Shown here: positions 10,074-21,353 of the stretch, one piece after another
Position numbering within the stretch: position 1 is the stretch's first letter
How the letters are laid out: every line of letters starts with the position of its first letter
NCBI RefSeq assembly: GCF_932294415.1
Contig: NC_065538.1
Coordinates: 10,670,330 to 10,734,329 of the forward strand
Length of the DNA stretch: 64,000 bases
Direction: 5' to 3'
Origin: Quercus robur
Lineage: Eukaryota; Streptophyta; Magnoliopsida; Fagales; Fagaceae
The notes under the pieces: model-generated
What the model was told of the DNA's origin: nothing
The model's input: the letters and a program-made list of their open reading frames with translations, nothing else
The model's database searches: none
Translations under genes and position numbers: made by a program

Positions 10074-11111
10074 TTTTTAGCTTCATCTAGGGTTTGTTAA
10101 ACTACTACTTGAATTTAATTAGGCTTCTATTGCATTAATATTTCGTTAATTTATTGTAAAAGTTCGTAAATTTAAAGTCTTTTTGAGTTTGAAAGCTGTC
10201 TTAGTTGTTATGACTTATGATGATGTCTTGTACTCTAGCAAGTCTTGTGTTGTTGTTCTTTGCATCTAATTAGGATAAATGTCATGTTTTATTTTGGGCA
10301 TGAATTCTTTGCTTTTGAATTTGTTGAATGACTAGGAAGTTGAAAATCACAATTTCGACATTCTTGTTGTGTTCACGAATTAACAAGTGGCGTGTTGTGA
10401 GTTCGAGTCCAGGATTCAGCCTCTCCAAAAAAAATTAAAAATTGGGGGTAAGATTGTCTACCAATGCAATCGCCTATGCCAAACCGTGCAAAAGTGGGAG
10501 TTTTGTGCATTGGGTACGGCCTTTTTGTTTGTTGTGTTCACAAAGGGGTAAAGTCTTGTTGGGTGGCTATGGGTGGTTTATAGGGGTGTTTAAGGTCAAA
10601 AGATATGAATGCAAATCTTAAAATTTTTGTTGTTGTTGTTAGTCGAACCAAATATGCCTTAGCTCTAATGCAAATAAATGGGATATGCTCAAATGCGTTT
10701 TTGTCCAACCATTGATTTTGTATTGTGAAAATTTATACCCTTTAACTGGTTTAGGAGGATATGGAGAAAGAGAAGAGACCGTGGTATCAAACCTAAAGCA
10801 AAAGGTAGAGAGAAGAAAAACAAAAGGAAATGGAACCAGGAAAGTTGATTTCTCATTATTCCCTCTCTTATTTTTTGAAGGGCTAAATTGGTTACTATGA
10901 AAGAATTTATAGACCTTGTTTCATTTCTTTTGGGAACCAAACGCTTGTGTTGAAGTCGGCATCTAAGGGACAATAGGTCACCTGTTGCCACTATCTCTAT
11001 TTCAGTCTAGAGCACTGAGACTAAATCTGGGTTGTATATTTCACTCATTTCATCTCCCCTTCCCCCCCTCAAGCTTGATCAATCAGAATGGGGAATTAGT
11101 ACGATTAATGC

Positions 11112-11157
<46 letters not shown>

Positions 11158-12803
11158 CAAGATAGAGTTTCTACTTTAGCCTAATCTAAGTATATATGTG
11201 TGTGAAACTCCCTCCTGGAGACTTGAACTCCAGCCCTTACCCTCCACACCCTACAAGCATTTATACTTGTGGAGTGACCACCGCACCAAGGGTGCGTGGT
11301 GGTAGTTTGTTTGGTGTTAAGAGTGCAGTTATCTGAAAGCTTCATTTATGCAGAATGAACAAGCAGTATCTGACTTAAAGGAAGATTAACCTGGGAAAAA
11401 AATTGTAACGTTTGAGCATTTGTAATCTGATTAATTCTTCCCATAAATTTGGATGCTTTATAATTACTTTTTAAGAAAACTAAGAATCCAATGATGTCTG
11501 ATCCAGTCCTGATTTGATTTGAAGTCCATCTATTGAGATATGATAGGCTTAGGTAAAGTGTTTAATAGGAAGAGAAGTTCAAAAAGTAGTTTGATTTAGT
11601 TAGTCCTGTGTTAGAATCCATGTGTTTGTTTAAGATATGCCATACACAGGATGAGACAACAAAGAAGCCCCTGATGGTTTGAAAAAGGCACTGGATCTAA
11701 GTGAGGCTTTTGGCCTGTTCCTTTTAATTTTTTCTTTCTTGCCCTGAATGAATAAGCTAATCTTCATCTTTAAGCATGTAGATGTTTATATCTTTGATAG
11801 AACTCATAGAAGAAGCATTTCTATATTTCCTTTAGAAGTTCTTTTTTGAACTCCAGCTACCAAGTACTTGAATTTGAGATACTAAAATGCTTTGAGGATG
11901 TAGCATTTTTGTCAAGATATTCTGTACATTTGCTTAGGGTAAAAGTGGCAGGTGCAGCTAAGCTGTATTTCAGTATTTGATGCATTCTTTAACCACTCGA
12001 TGCCTTCTCTCTTCACCCCCACTCTCCCTGTTAGGTGGAGTCACTTAATTATACTAATGGGAATCATTCATTTATCTCTTTAAACTTTTAAATTTTTTTT
12101 TTTTTTTTCTCTAATATAAACTTTTTGTGCATTTCCCTTGTTTGTTATCACAATCTATGTAGTTAAATTTGTTTCTTTGACTTCTGCCTTGCTAGCCTTG
12201 CCATATTTTAACTCATAAAACACTGCAGATTTGGAATGGAAACTCATTTATGTGGGATCTGCTGAGGATGAGACATATGACCAACTTCTTGAAAGTGTGC
12301 TTGTTGGGCCAGTCAACATTGGCAACTACCGATTTGTCCTTCAGGTAGTTTTTGATGAATGCTTGTGCTAAGTCCTAAACTTGGTTTTCAATGCTAATTT
12401 GCTTATGAAAATAACACTAATTTTTTTTTCTTATTGGGGCCCCTGGCAGGCAGACCCTCCAGACCCATCAAAAATCCGTGATGAAGATATCATTGGCGTC
12501 ACAGTACTGCTATTGACATGTTCTTATCTTGGACAAGAGTTTATTCGAGTTGGATACTATGTGAACAACGATTATGATGACGAACAGCTAAGAGAGGAGC
12601 CTCCACCAAAGGTTTCGGTTGATAGGGTTCAAAGAAATATTTTGGCCGACAAGCCCAGGGTCACAAAGTTCCCAATCAATTTTCATCCTGAGAACAATGA
12701 ACATGGTGAAGAACCCCCACCTTTAGCTGAGAATGCCATTGAGACCAATGCAAATGGAGAAGAACCACTCCCCTCACCTGAAGGACCAGCCATTGAGCAC
12801 TAG
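9898..12803 (+). CDS. ASF1: Histone chaperone ASF1 (3 exons, 192 aa)
   Basis: Nuclear chaperone that binds the H3-H4 dimer and passes it to CAF-1 or HIRA during replication, repair and nucleosome exchange. Exons are 9898-10006, 12229-12344 and 12450-12803, all with GT/AG junctions and joining phases. The protein starts MSAVNITNVAVLDNPATFLK, the family's usual N-terminus, so this ATG was chosen over upstream non-ATG extensions. The conserved Ig-like core covers about residues 1-155. D36-D37 match the HIRA/CAF-1 B-domain contact, and V94 in IIGVTVLLLTCSYLGQEFIR matches the H3-contact valine. The C-tail is acidic and proline-rich (EEPPP, GEEPLPSPEGP), as in plant ASF1. Intron 1 is 2.2 kb and holds two SINEs. 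Length and sequence fit an intact gene. Whether it is the ASF1A or ASF1B type was not resolved. Confidence 0.96.
10375..10535 (+). mobile_element. SINE (family 2) in ASF1 intron 1
   Basis: GTGGCGTGTTGTGAGTTCGA contains a B-box-like GAGTTCGAGTCC. It is followed by a body with AAGATTGTCTACCAATGC and GTGGGAGTTTTGTGCATTGG, a plant tRNA-derived SINE pattern. It is sense to ASF1. No clean target duplication was found. Confidence 0.55.
11113..11300 (-). mobile_element. SINE (family 3) in ASF1 intron 1
   Basis: On the minus strand it reads CCCTTGGTGCGGTGGTCACTCC (A-box region), then GGAGTTCAAGTCTCC (B-box), then a tail ending in poly(A), seen as a T run of about 40 at 11114-11153. It is antisense to ASF1. 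It is spliced out with the intron. Confidence 0.7.
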
Positions 12804-13769
12804 GTTGTAAATTGAAGCAACTGCATGACATATTGTGACATTTTGACTTCAAATTTTAACTACTGATGATTTTGGGTGAAACTGGTTTTCCAAATCTCAA
12901 ACATCTCCATCCATGATATGCTTTTGTGACCGTGATCTACTGTGAATTTCCAGTTGGAATGTGTTGTACAATCACTGTACTTGGGTTGCGATGTGGTACA
13001 TAATGGGTTAAAGATTTTGTATGCCATGAAAATTAAAGTTTAGGTTTTGTTTTTTGAAAGTCTTTCATCACTTGGTCTTGTAAAATTTTCCAATTTTATT
13101 GGAAAGACAGTTGAATGTTTACTGTGTTCTTTGGAGACAGTAAATCATATGAAGTGAATTGGAACTGAATGTAACCTATGCTTAAGAGTTACTGATATGA
13201 ATATTTTGCCTATCTGTAAAAATTCTTGACTTCGTCATTGGGCAGAGATCATGAAAATTTTTGATATTAGGCAGTGTTACAAACTGAGACAGCTTTCTGA
13301 GTTTGCATAAGTGAACATCAATAGAAGGACCAAATTAAAACCAGTTAAAACATTTAGGCATTTGATGACAACTTTTTAAACTTTGGGGATCAATTGGAAC
13401 TTAAAGCAAATTTTTGGGACCAAAATTGGTGTTTGCCCATTACTCCTAGTAATCTATAATTGCATGCATTTTGTGTACATGAAGGAAAATAGGATAGGAT
13501 TGATATTGCCGGCTTCAGTCAGGATAGTTTGCAAGATTTAACTTCTAAAACTTTGCAGGACTAGAAATGATAATATATTTAAGGATATTTGTATTCAAAG
13601 TCTAAGCTAACTTGAAACTTCTTTAAATCTCAACAAGAGCTATAATTTTTTTTTTTTTTTTTTTTTTTAATTTTTACAAGTAAAGAACTTCATTTTCTTA
13701 CTAAAAAAAAAGAGAATTATTTATCAACAATTTATTTTCTTGATGTGTAATGAAAAGTGAAAATCAAAT
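12804..13769. other. ASF1 3' region and convergent spacer
   Basis: Holds the expected ASF1 3' UTR. No canonical AATAAA was located; AAAATTAAAG near 13028 is a weak candidate. The segment near 13330-13430 has GGGACCAAAATTGG-type text found in Mutator-like termini, but no partner arm. A T run is near 13647-13668. Confidence 0.5.
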
Positions 13770-14440
13770 CTATAGTTCCTCTTCCTCCTCAACAATTGTG
13801 CTGCCACCTCTTTGAGCACCACGCACAGCTTTATTTGCCTGAAAAAGGAAGGAAATACAATTATTTGGCAAAATTAAACCCAATGTTAGTAGGGAATAAT
13901 GCTATTCCTTTGAACAAACCTGGACACATTATATTGCAGGTATAAATTTGACACCAGAATAAATTATGAGAAATTTTTTTTACACTTATTTTAAGTTTGA
14001 AAGCACTTTTCTAGTCTAGTGCTTTTGGAAGTAACTTTACATCAAAAGCTTCTTTGTAAAAAGTTTGTTAAATATAATTGTATTTAGAAAAAGTGAGACA
14101 AGAAAAAAAATTAGACATAAGCAAATAAATTGAAAAAACAGTTGCCAAACAGATTAGCACATTTCCAATAGTCATGATCATTTTAGTCCTATGGCATGGT
14201 CCCAATTTATTGGATCATTAATTAATTAGTGCCTCATTATAAAGAGCTAGTTTCTTACTTTTTTGTGCGTGCTGAATATGCTAGTTTCTTACTTGATTCC
14301 TTTAGGTTAAGTCCAAGTCATGGTTTAAAGTTAAACAAATGACATTTTCTTACCTCTTTATTCCAATCAGCTCTTAAGTTTACTATAACAATTGCCACAA
14401 CTTGAACAGAAAGTCCACATAGGATACCCATCCAAAGCCC
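13770..14440 (-). pseudogene. MATE (DTX) transporter, last two exons only
   Basis: Two minus-strand exons with good splice sites (14354-14440 and 13770-13838) read GLWMGILCGLSVQVVAIVIV, then NLRADWNKE, then ANKAVRGAQRGGSTIVEEEE and a TAG stop. The first part matches the last transmembrane helix and the R-x-DW motif of plant MATE/DETOXIFICATION proton antiporters; the rest is the hydrophilic tail. Both exons are open. The large upstream exons expected for a protein of about 480-500 aa were not found between 14441 and the HOTHEAD gene, so this appears to be a 3' gene remnant. It is convergent with ASF1. The MATE assignment is good; the exact paralogue is unknown. Confidence 0.75.
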
Positions 14441-14656
14441 CTAATTAAAATCAAATTTCATAACTCAAATATTAGTATAGCAAAATACCAAAATTGCTAC
14501 CAATGTTAGCATTTTTTTGAAGTACAATTTTTGCATCCATATTAGAACAAAACTTGTATGTAACTATTATGAATGAGATAGGGAAAGACCATATGTGACC
14601 CACTTAAATTTTTATTTTTATTTTTATTTTTATTTTTTTTAAAATGTAACTAAAGT

Positions 14657-14822
14657 TGTAGGTACTCAAGAATTCTTTGCCTTTGGTTTTGGCTTTTTTT
14701 GGCTTGATTGCCTTGTGGTACTCTAACTCCATTGGTTCAAAAGAATTCAATTCAAAGGCAAGGCAAGGCAATCAAGCCAAAAAAAGCCAAAGCCAAAGGT
14801 AAAGAATTCTTGGGTACCTACA
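14657..14822. mobile_element. Foldback element, second copy, with 5-bp target duplication
   Basis: Arms TGTAGGTACTCAAGAATTC... and ...GAATTCTTGGGTACCTACA are about 60-base inverted repeats with the same TTTGGC/TTGCCT text as the element at 3926-4337. AAAGT flanks both sides (14652-14656 and 14823-14827). The short loop is unrelated to the first copy. No coding capacity. Confidence 0.8.
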
Positions 14823-14829
14823 AAAGTCT

Positions 14830-16010
14830 AAACTCTAAAGTGTTGCTTGGTTAGTTTAGAGGGAAGAAAATAGAAAAAGTAATAGGTAGTAGTCACATGT
14901 TGGCCATGTCATTATTAAGGTATGTGTAATGGGTTTATTTAACAAACACATATGAAGCTTATAAATGAGTCTATGCTCGATTTGTTTGGTATTAAACCTT
15001 ATAGCTCATGGGCTTGTTCATGAACAAATTTTTTTGCTTGGGCTTGGATTGTTTATTAAACAAGCCTAAAACTAAGACTCAAGTTTGGGTTAATTATAAA
15101 CAAACAAATATGAACAAACTTTTTACTGAGCCGAGTCCAAGTTGTTTATGAATATTTACAGCTCTAAGTCTAGGAATTAATGGTGGCATGAAAAAAAGAA
15201 AAAAAAAAGAAAAAAAAAAAAAGAAGTGAATATATGGACTTTTGGGTGTGAGATATTAGTAGTGGAAAATTTTTGGATACTTAAGAAATTTCTCTTCTGG
15301 TTGGTACCGTTGCAAGATTTTCTTTAATTATTTGGCTATTGAGTAAATGGTACATGAAAATATGTTTTAGGTGATATTTAAGTATTTTAGAGGAAATGTT
15401 AGGGAGGAGTGCATATTGTGGTATGACAGTTAAGGTAAATAAGTTTCTCCTAATTCGTTTTATTTTTGCTTATACTATTGTATTATTAGCTACTGAATAT
15501 TATTTTACAAATGTAACAATGTTTATTTTAATTGTGTTAGCTATATATATTTAATATAAAGAATAAGGAATCATCAAAAATATATTTAATTTCTATATAT
15601 ATAATTTTACGCAAGTAGTTGAATGAGATATATTTTTTCTTAAATTATGTTTTCGAATAATCTGACTATGCTCTGAATCTCTGATACCTAACCAATGAAA
15701 GTTATTCATTAATATCGAAACTAGTTTCATCTATGGCATCACAAGCTTATCGTGTTTTTGGACCTAGCTAATGAGAGATATATATTAGCATCTAACTAAT
15801 TTCATCAAAATCTGATGCCTAGTCACAAGGATATAACATGACCATAGTCATATATATAAGATTGTTAAGAATGTGAATATCTTTGAATATATGAACTAAA
15901 ACTTGTTATGTTTTTGGAATCCACATTATATATATTATAAATTTAATACATGTGAAATATTTGACCTTATGCACAATGTATTATTTTGTCAAACTATATG
16001 CTTGTTTCAA
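14830..16010. repeat. AT-rich spacer with a decayed MITE-like segment
   Basis: About 14930-15170 contains GCTCATGGGCTTGTTCATGA, TTTATTAAACAAGCC and GAGCCGAGTCCAAGTTGTTT, the self-complementary 'GCTCG/AACAAGCC' text common in plant MITEs. The rest, to 16010, is AT-rich with no recognised gene. Confidence 0.35.
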
Positions 16011-16023
16011 CTAGTTAGGATTT

Positions 16024-16134
16024 TTTTTTTTTTTTTTTTTTAGAAATAATTACAATATGCTGCTAACCCCGCAGCTCGAACCCTTTCTCCCCTAGACCCC
16101 CAAGCACTTTGTGCATGGGGAGGTGCCAATTCAG
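16024..16134 (-). mobile_element. SINE (family 4) with 13-bp target duplication
   Basis: On the minus strand: AGCTGAATTGGCACCTCCCC, then a B-box-like GGGTTCGAGCTGCGGGG, then poly(A), seen as the T run after 16020. CTAGTTAGGATTT occurs at 16011-16023 and 16135-16147, an exact 13-bp target duplication. A relative lies at 24720-24835. Confidence 0.85.
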
Positions 16135-16147
16135 CTAGTTAGGATTT

Positions 16148-17643
16148 GATTACTTATTGAGTTATCAACTCACCCCTCTTTCCCCTTCCAAATTCTGATC
16201 TTGAAGAGTAGCATGTTTATGGGCTTCTGCTGGGATGTGCGCATGAGTGAAGTTTAGGATTTGCTACAATAAGATTTGGAATTTTATGTTTAAAAATTAT
16301 CTTTTGTTTAGATTCTTAGTCTTATGAGATTTAGTCTCTTTTTAGTAGTGATGGAGATTATTATTATTTTGTACTTTTGTGCTTAATTTGATTTGATTTA
16401 ATATGGCAATTTTCGAGGTATATTATTGCTCTCTGAAGGCATTGCATGCTTATAAGGTGAAAAAACTAGTAAGTGTGTGGCTATTGTTGTGTGCTCAGAC
16501 CTCTTGGTTAGGTTTAGGGCGTGACAATATTTATGATATAAGAGACAACTAGATAACCTTATGTGGGCTCAAAGACACTACAAAGTGGGCCCTAACGAGA
16601 ATGACGGGGATTTAAGTGGGGGAGGACTATGCATTAACAACTCTTGTTTGGTTCTAAAAAGTGGCGTATTCACTTTTCATTTTCCCTCTTTCTGTATTCA
16701 AATTCTAAAATTGAATATATACATAAAAAGAAAAAAAGAAAAAAAGACCAATTTTTAAATTTGAAAATGTTTTGTAAGTTATTTTAAATACATAATTTAG
16801 GTATAAAATTTATCATACATGCTTTAGTACTGTTTTCTTTTTTTCTTTTTTCTTTTTTCTTTTTTTAAGTTACTCTTTTCACTTGCACACACTCAAATCA
16901 ATTAGGTGCGGCCCTTTGCATTTTCACAATATTTACGGAATTACCACTATATTCGTTTTCTATGAAAATGAATACACTAAAAAAATGTTTTCATTTTTTG
17001 TATTCAAATCCAACTTTTAAGATACTAAAAATCAAAACCGAGTACAAATTCTTAAACCAAACAAGTTTTTTGTGGTGAGTTCCAATGAAAACTGAAAATA
17101 AAAACAAAAAACACCACGTTTTTTAGCTAACCAAACAACCTCTTAATGTGAATTTAAGTTATACTCCATTTGGTTAAGGAGAAATTTAGGAAAAGAATAT
17201 TGACTCTAAGAACTTATACAACAACCCTTAGTCCCGAGTTTTTGGGGCTGGCACTCTTAAAACATATAATACCAGAAAAACATCCACTCAACCAAACCTA
17301 ATATAACTAGTTACTAGTTTAGTTTAGTTGAGATGAGGATTTCTTTTAGTTTTCAAACCACAATAACACATGACATTCAAAATTGTAATTTTCTTTCCAC
17401 ACTTCTTTTAACAACCAGATGGAGGGTTATCAAAAAAAGAAAAAAGAAAAAAGAAAAAAGAAAAAAGGAGAGTTATCAAACGTGTTCAAGAATACAAACT
17501 AAAATTATAAATAGCTTAGGGTGGAATAAGGATTTCCAGTGGCAAGCCTATTTTCTACATATTACTGCTTGCTAAGAATTAATATGATAAAATTACATTA
17601 CTAATCAACACTTTCTTATCCTCCTAACTGGGCTTCCACCCTC
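16148..17643. other. Spacer downstream of the HOTHEAD-like gene
   Basis: AT-rich. A stretch at about 16500-16630 (GTGGGCCCTAACGAGAATGA and GTGGGGGAGGAC) resembles LTR-retrotransposon-linked text, but no element boundaries could be set. Purine-rich runs lie near 16728-16745 and 17430-17466. No gene was seen. Confidence 0.5.
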
Positions 17644-20600
17644 CCTCATATGCCAGCTGCTCTTCCCAATCTCTCCCTCAAAATCTTCACTGCCATGTAC
17701 CTAAATATCATCCCCAAAAACATATTAAAAAGAGGGGAAAATATATTTCAACATTACTATAATTTTTTTTTTTTTTGGTTCTTTTTCTTTCTTTCTTTTC
17801 TCTTCTACTTCTTTTTTATTTTATTTTATTTTATTTTTTAAGAAGGGAAAATTTTGATGCAAAAAATGATTATTAGTAGTACCTGCCCATCATCATTACA
17901 GTGGCTTGAGGATTTGTGCCTGGGGATTCACTAAATGTTGAGCCATCAACAATACGGAGCCTGTGAACACCAAGAACCTTGTACTCAGGGTTGACAACCT
18001 TGCCCACATGGCACCCACCATGGTAGTGCCAAATTGTGATCACAGTGTCTTTGCAAAACTGCTCCATGGACTTAGTGTCATTAGTATGCCTAGGTATAAG
18101 GTTCACACTAGCCTTGACACTCATGTTAAGTATTTTATCCACAGTTTCCTTGTTACACCTTGTGAAGTTTGTTACATGTTCTGACTGTGCAATCTTCGTG
18201 GCCATGCGAATTCCATCAACGCAGCGTTGAAGATCATACGGATGTTTGAAGTAGTTGAAGGTGACAGAGGGGTTATCATCAACATTGGTGTTGATCAGGT
18301 TGAGCTCACCTGTTGATAAGGGATTGGCAATCTTTTCTAGAATGAAGCCTCCCTTGAACGCTTCATGAGGTAAGTTCCGCTTGTTTTTTATGTATTCTTG
18401 AACGGCCTCTGGTGTTCTTTGCTTTGGTGGGATTGTGGAGAGCTGCCCAATCTGGTCACACCACAAAATGCAATTCATAGTGAATATTTTCATAATCAAA
18501 GAAATTTCAAGGAAGAATGTTAGTTTGACTTTCTAGACAATGTTTTCAATTAATACTTGACAGCTCCAATGTTGTTAAAAATCATGCTTTAGTTCCTAGA
18601 CCTTGGTGCTTACCTCGGCTGACACGATACCATGGTGGCAGTGAATGCTATCGTTGGATTGTCCAAATCCGCTGCTAGCTTCAATGTACACACCCTTCTT
18701 TGTAATCCCCACAGTTTGTATGAGTGACTGCTCAACTGGCCTATTAGAGGGAACAAATATTGTGTTCATGGGGTTATCAGCCATGCCTTTCCCAACAAAC
18801 TTGTTATTAAGCACTACTGGAATGTTGAGCTTTTTAAGATCAGCTTTTGGTCCAATTCCACTTAGCAGTAGCATTTGAGGCGTCCCAATTGCTCCACAAG
18901 ACAATATGATTTCACTCTTTGCCTTATTTACGAGAACTGCTTGATGTTGGTTACCATTTTCATCTTTGAAAATGACCCCCACAGCCTTTGGTTGCTTTCC
19001 TGTATTAGACATTATCATCTCATTAGTGCTATGTATATGATCAAATTCTAACAAACTTGAAGTTCGCCTTACTTCTTTTCATTAGAAAGTTATAGAGAAA
19101 GTTGTGACCAAATGCCTAGACAGTGTACATAACATATAGATATAAGTCCAATTGAAGATGCTGACATACCTGTTGTGTCGAATACAATCTTTTGGACAGA
19201 GGCATGAATCAATACAGTGAGCTTCCGAGGGTTCCCAGAAGAAAGTAGTTCAGCAGCTGTGTGCCGATGGCCAAACCTGTCAAAAATGGTCCCACCAATC
19301 TTGGTTCCATAGATGTGATCATATGTGAATCCATTAAAAGGTGACACCCCAATATCCAGAAGGCTGTCCCTTACAGCTCTCTGCAAAGGTGCAAGTTTAG
19401 GCCGGTGGACAATTTGTTTCTCAACCCAAGGGTAGGACTCATTCACTAGCTTGGCATCCCAACCCCTTCTCTTTATAAACCTGCATGCCATTGCTTATTC
19501 AGTAACAAAAGTTTCACTAAAAGGTTTAAATCTCTAAGAATGGCTATAGGTTAGCTTTGGCTATTTGTTTCTTATCAGAAATGTTCAACTATACGTGCAG
19601 TTATTTTGTATGACCATATTATTTGCTCCTACAAAATCTATATGAGTTCTGTACTTGACCAATTACCGTGAAAACTACAAGATTTTTGTTCCTGTTTTAT
19701 GTACAATTAACTTTTTATCCAAAGTCTCAATCATTAGGCCAATCTTTGTCCCCATCCTTGAAACTTACAGGGTGTCAATTGTCAAAGTCTCAATCCTTTG
19801 TCAGGTTAAAAAAGAAAAGAAAAGAAAATGAGAACATGACAATCAGAAGTCAAAACCCACTTCCAATTAGATGGAGCAAATATGTTCTGGGCTTTTCACC
19901 AAACATTTTCTGGGCTAAGGTTATCCTGAGAACTTTCAATCCAGCCCAGGTAGGCCCAGCTTATCACTATTAATTTATTTATATTTGATAGATACTATAG
20001 AAATTAAACCTTTAAACCTTTGTTTCATTACAGTGGACACAAGTCACAAGTTGTGGCTTGTGTAAAAATGCAGTACTTGACATTGACATTTTAAAAATGT
20101 ACAAGGTTTCAAAATATTTAAAATAAAAATGTACTTTGTTTTAAATACCAGAATTTTTTTTTTTTTGAAATAAACTGACTTTTTTTTTTAAAACCCAACG
20201 TTCCACCACTTTAATGCTCCCATACATAGTTTACAAGTTTGCGTTACTAAACCCTGCGTTTTAAATACTAGATAAATTTGGGTAGATGAGTTAGAAATAT
20301 TGGTGAGATATAATGTCATTGACATTTTATGGTTATGGACCACATGTTTATTTTAAGTGGTCACAATATGACTGACTTAAATGTTTGGACTCCTTTTAGA
20401 TGTAACACACTTAACCTAATCATCCTTATGCTGGAAATTTTAGTTGAAAGGGACCATGTCCATGAACAGCATTTAATGGGTCAATTCGTGTTTGGAAGGA
20501 AGATGAAAGGAAGATGAAATCATAAATGTTCTATTACATAGTACATAGACATAATCATGGAAGTCATATACTTACCATCAATTTTGTATCAATTACACTA

Positions 20601-21322
20601 ATACAGTAAATTGTTCCCAACTAAACAATCTTAATTGTTGATTTCACTAACTTTTGGTCAATAAGTTCTAATCAGGCCACACAATTATTGTTTCCAAGGA
20701 CCATGTAGCATTTAATTGACTAATATCAACATCTTCTTAGTCAAAAAGTGACTTCTATTTAGCAATAGCATCTAGTAATCTTAAAAGATGCTATCTTGTC
20801 ATGGTTATGATTTAAATGGGAGATTAATACATCAATGGATTGAGCATAATCTTAAATTTTTGGATAATAACTCTTAAATCACTACTAAATATGGACATTA
20901 ATGTGTATCTATCCTCAAACCTTTCCTAAAACTTCAAGAGTTTATCCATCTATTTAACTATTTTCACTTTTTATGAACCTTAACTTCAACATGCTAGTTC
21001 TGTGAGGAGTTATAGCTGGTGGGTTTGGTAGTTGAATTGATGGGTTTTGCTTGTGTTCACTCTCCCTCTCAAAATAGTGGAAACATGTACGTTTGGATTT
21101 ACTTTGTGTTAATTTAAAATTATTTATTTATTTTGATGAAATTTGACAAAAGTAAAATTGTATTTTGAAAAGTTGAGGCTTGAAAAATATGTGAATAAAC
21201 AAACTAACAGAAAAAAGCTAATTCAAACGCATACTTTTTTTTTTTTTTAAATCTTAATAGACTTCTGAAAGAGCATATGGTATGCCAAACTCACTCATTC
21301 TACCCACCCACCCCCCCCCGCC

Positions 21323-21353
<31 letters not shown>

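Noticed and set aside
17963..18878. Plus-strand open frames over the HOTHEAD exons
   Set aside because: Antisense shadows of the real minus-strand exons.
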